This document shows positions 63,272-64,000 of a DNA stretch of 64,000 nt, piece by piece. The DNA is taken from assembly GCF_022343555.1 (NCBI RefSeq), contig NZ_JAKQZH010000001.1:1470108-1534107 (forward strand), in the 5' to 3' direction. The stretch comes from Marinobacter sp. C7. Lineage in GTDB: Bacteria; Pseudomonadota; Gammaproteobacteria; Pseudomonadales; Oleiphilaceae. The notes below the pieces were generated by a model. It had not been told where the DNA came from. It made no database searches and saw only the letters and a program-made list of their open reading frames with translations. A program made the translations under genes and the position numbers. Numbering within the stretch: the stretch's first letter is position 1; the number at the start of each line of letters is the position of its first letter.

Positions 63272-64000
63272 TCATTCGTATTGTTTAAGAAATATGGTCC
63301 CATACCTGTATAGTTTGTTCATCCGGAAAAACAAATACGGCTCCGACCCATAATAAAAATTCCACCAATCATCCGGAACATGCTTGCGGGCATCCTGATG
63401 AATCTTTTTAACCTGGTAGTTTAAAGGCTCCAGGTTCGCCGCCCGGGTCAGCTCCACTCGCATTTCAAGGGGCATCCCATCCAGGAAAAACGCACTCCTT
63501 GGTTTTGCGATAGCAAGGCAGTTGGAAAAAGCCGATCGGGCGTCCGTGTCTTCCAGGTGAAACAGCACATTCTGCATGAAAACGAGGTCGCCGGGAGGAT
63601 AGAGCTTGGGGAGCGGGTCGGAGACAATATTAGCCTGGAAGAACGTAATCCTGTCCAGAATGTCGGGTCTCACCCGCAGGTGTTGACCGGTTTTCTGAAA
63701 CGTTCGTTCTATAAAGTCCTCCGGCACTCCCGTGTTGTCGACCTCAGAGAGTTCGTATATCCCGGACCTGGCCTGGGCCACCGTGCTTTCATGCAGATCT
63801 GAACAGTGAACCCGGAAGTTGAGGCCGGGGCATTCCTTCAGCAGTACCGATGTAATAGTTACGGCTTCGGCGCCATTGGAACCGGCCATGATGTTTATCT
63901 GTACAGGCTCGTTTCCGGCACCATCGAGGCCGCTTTGTATGAAGGGGATGACCTGCTCCGTGAGGGCCCTTAGCTGCCCTTCAGATCTGTAGAAACGGGT
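63272..64000 (-). CDS. CheR-like SAM-dependent methyltransferase (partial, runs off the window)
   Basis: The frame is open from the stop at 63272 through the right edge, so the N-terminus lies outside. The readable part starts RFYRSEGQLRALTEQVIPF, then QINIMAGSNGAEAVTITSVL in the SAM-binding position, HCSDLHESTVAQARSGIYEL and VFMQNVLFHLE, in the order seen in CheR methyltransferases. The C-terminal 60 residues (NFYYGSEPYLFFRMNKLYRY) are not CheR-like. Exopolysaccharide O-methylation or chemotaxis-type protein methylation are both possible. Confidence 0.7.
   Translation of the reverse strand, partial: TRFYRSEGQLRALTEQVIPFIQSGLDGAGNEPVQINIMAGSNGAEAVTITSVLLKECPGLNFRVHCSDLHESTVAQARSGIYELSEVDNTGVPEDFIERTFQKTGQHLRVRPDILDRITFFQANIVSDPLPKLYPPGDLVFMQNVLFHLEDTDARSAFSNCLAIAKPRSAFFLDGMPLEMRVELTRAANLEPLNYQVKKIHQDARKHVPDDWWNFYYGSEPYLFFRMNKLYRYGTIFLKQYE

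Overview
The window reads as a chromosomal segment of a Marinobacter-like marine gammaproteobacterium. That placement is inferred from gene content and order that I recognise (dapA-bamC-purC, a Pseudomonas-style gntR-prpB-prpC-acnD-prpF-prpD cluster, an exosortase-A exopolysaccharide locus) and from protein sequence; no database search was possible. It contains about 55 protein genes and one tRNA gene. I saw no insertion sequence, prophage or CRISPR array.

Layout. 0-9.5 kb is housekeeping: nadA, the bepA-type M48 protease, tusA, a PerM/AI-2E permease, bcp, dapA-bamC-purC, an outer-membrane protein and a UDP-glucuronate-epimerase-like gene. 9.5-15.7 kb is a 5-oxoproline module: pxpABC on the minus strand, divergent from a TRAP transporter (DctP-DctQ-DctM) and a winged-helix regulator. 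15.7-19.8 kb holds an RluA-family pseudouridine synthase, a Blc lipocalin, tRNA-Val(GAC), an EamA permease, a small helix-turn-helix protein and galU. 20-27 kb is a periplasmic-glucan operon, opgG-orf89-opgH-opgD, preceded by a POTRA-less TpsB-like beta-barrel. GalU makes the UDP-glucose that OpgH uses. 27-35.6 kb is the methylcitrate (propionate) cluster under a GntR regulator.

35.8-64 kb is a large exopolysaccharide locus of the XrtA (exosortase A) type: initiating sugar transferase, export lipoprotein, chain-length protein, BY-kinase-like protein without a Walker-A lysine, outer-membrane barrel, NodB deacetylase, FemAB and GNAT proteins, several glycosyltransferases, flippase, O-antigen-ligase-like protein, DegT aminotransferase, secreted lyase-like protein and the exosortase itself. 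The middle (about 46-54 kb) is visibly A+T-rich with mixed gene orientation, as expected for a swappable sugar-specific core. No PEP-CTERM substrate is visible here.

The strongest non-coding signal is a family of eight hairpin units in the first four gaps of the prp cluster. Each is exactly 30 nt (13-nt arm, 4-nt loop, 13-nt complementary arm), starts with GGGGTC and ends with GACCCC, and most occur as pairs 48-50 nt apart. One unit carries a paired arm change (GGGCTC/GAGCCC) that preserves the fold. The gntR promoter carries three TTGTTGACAA-type sites, one overlapping its -35 element. Coordinates of short sites were counted by hand and may be off by one base.
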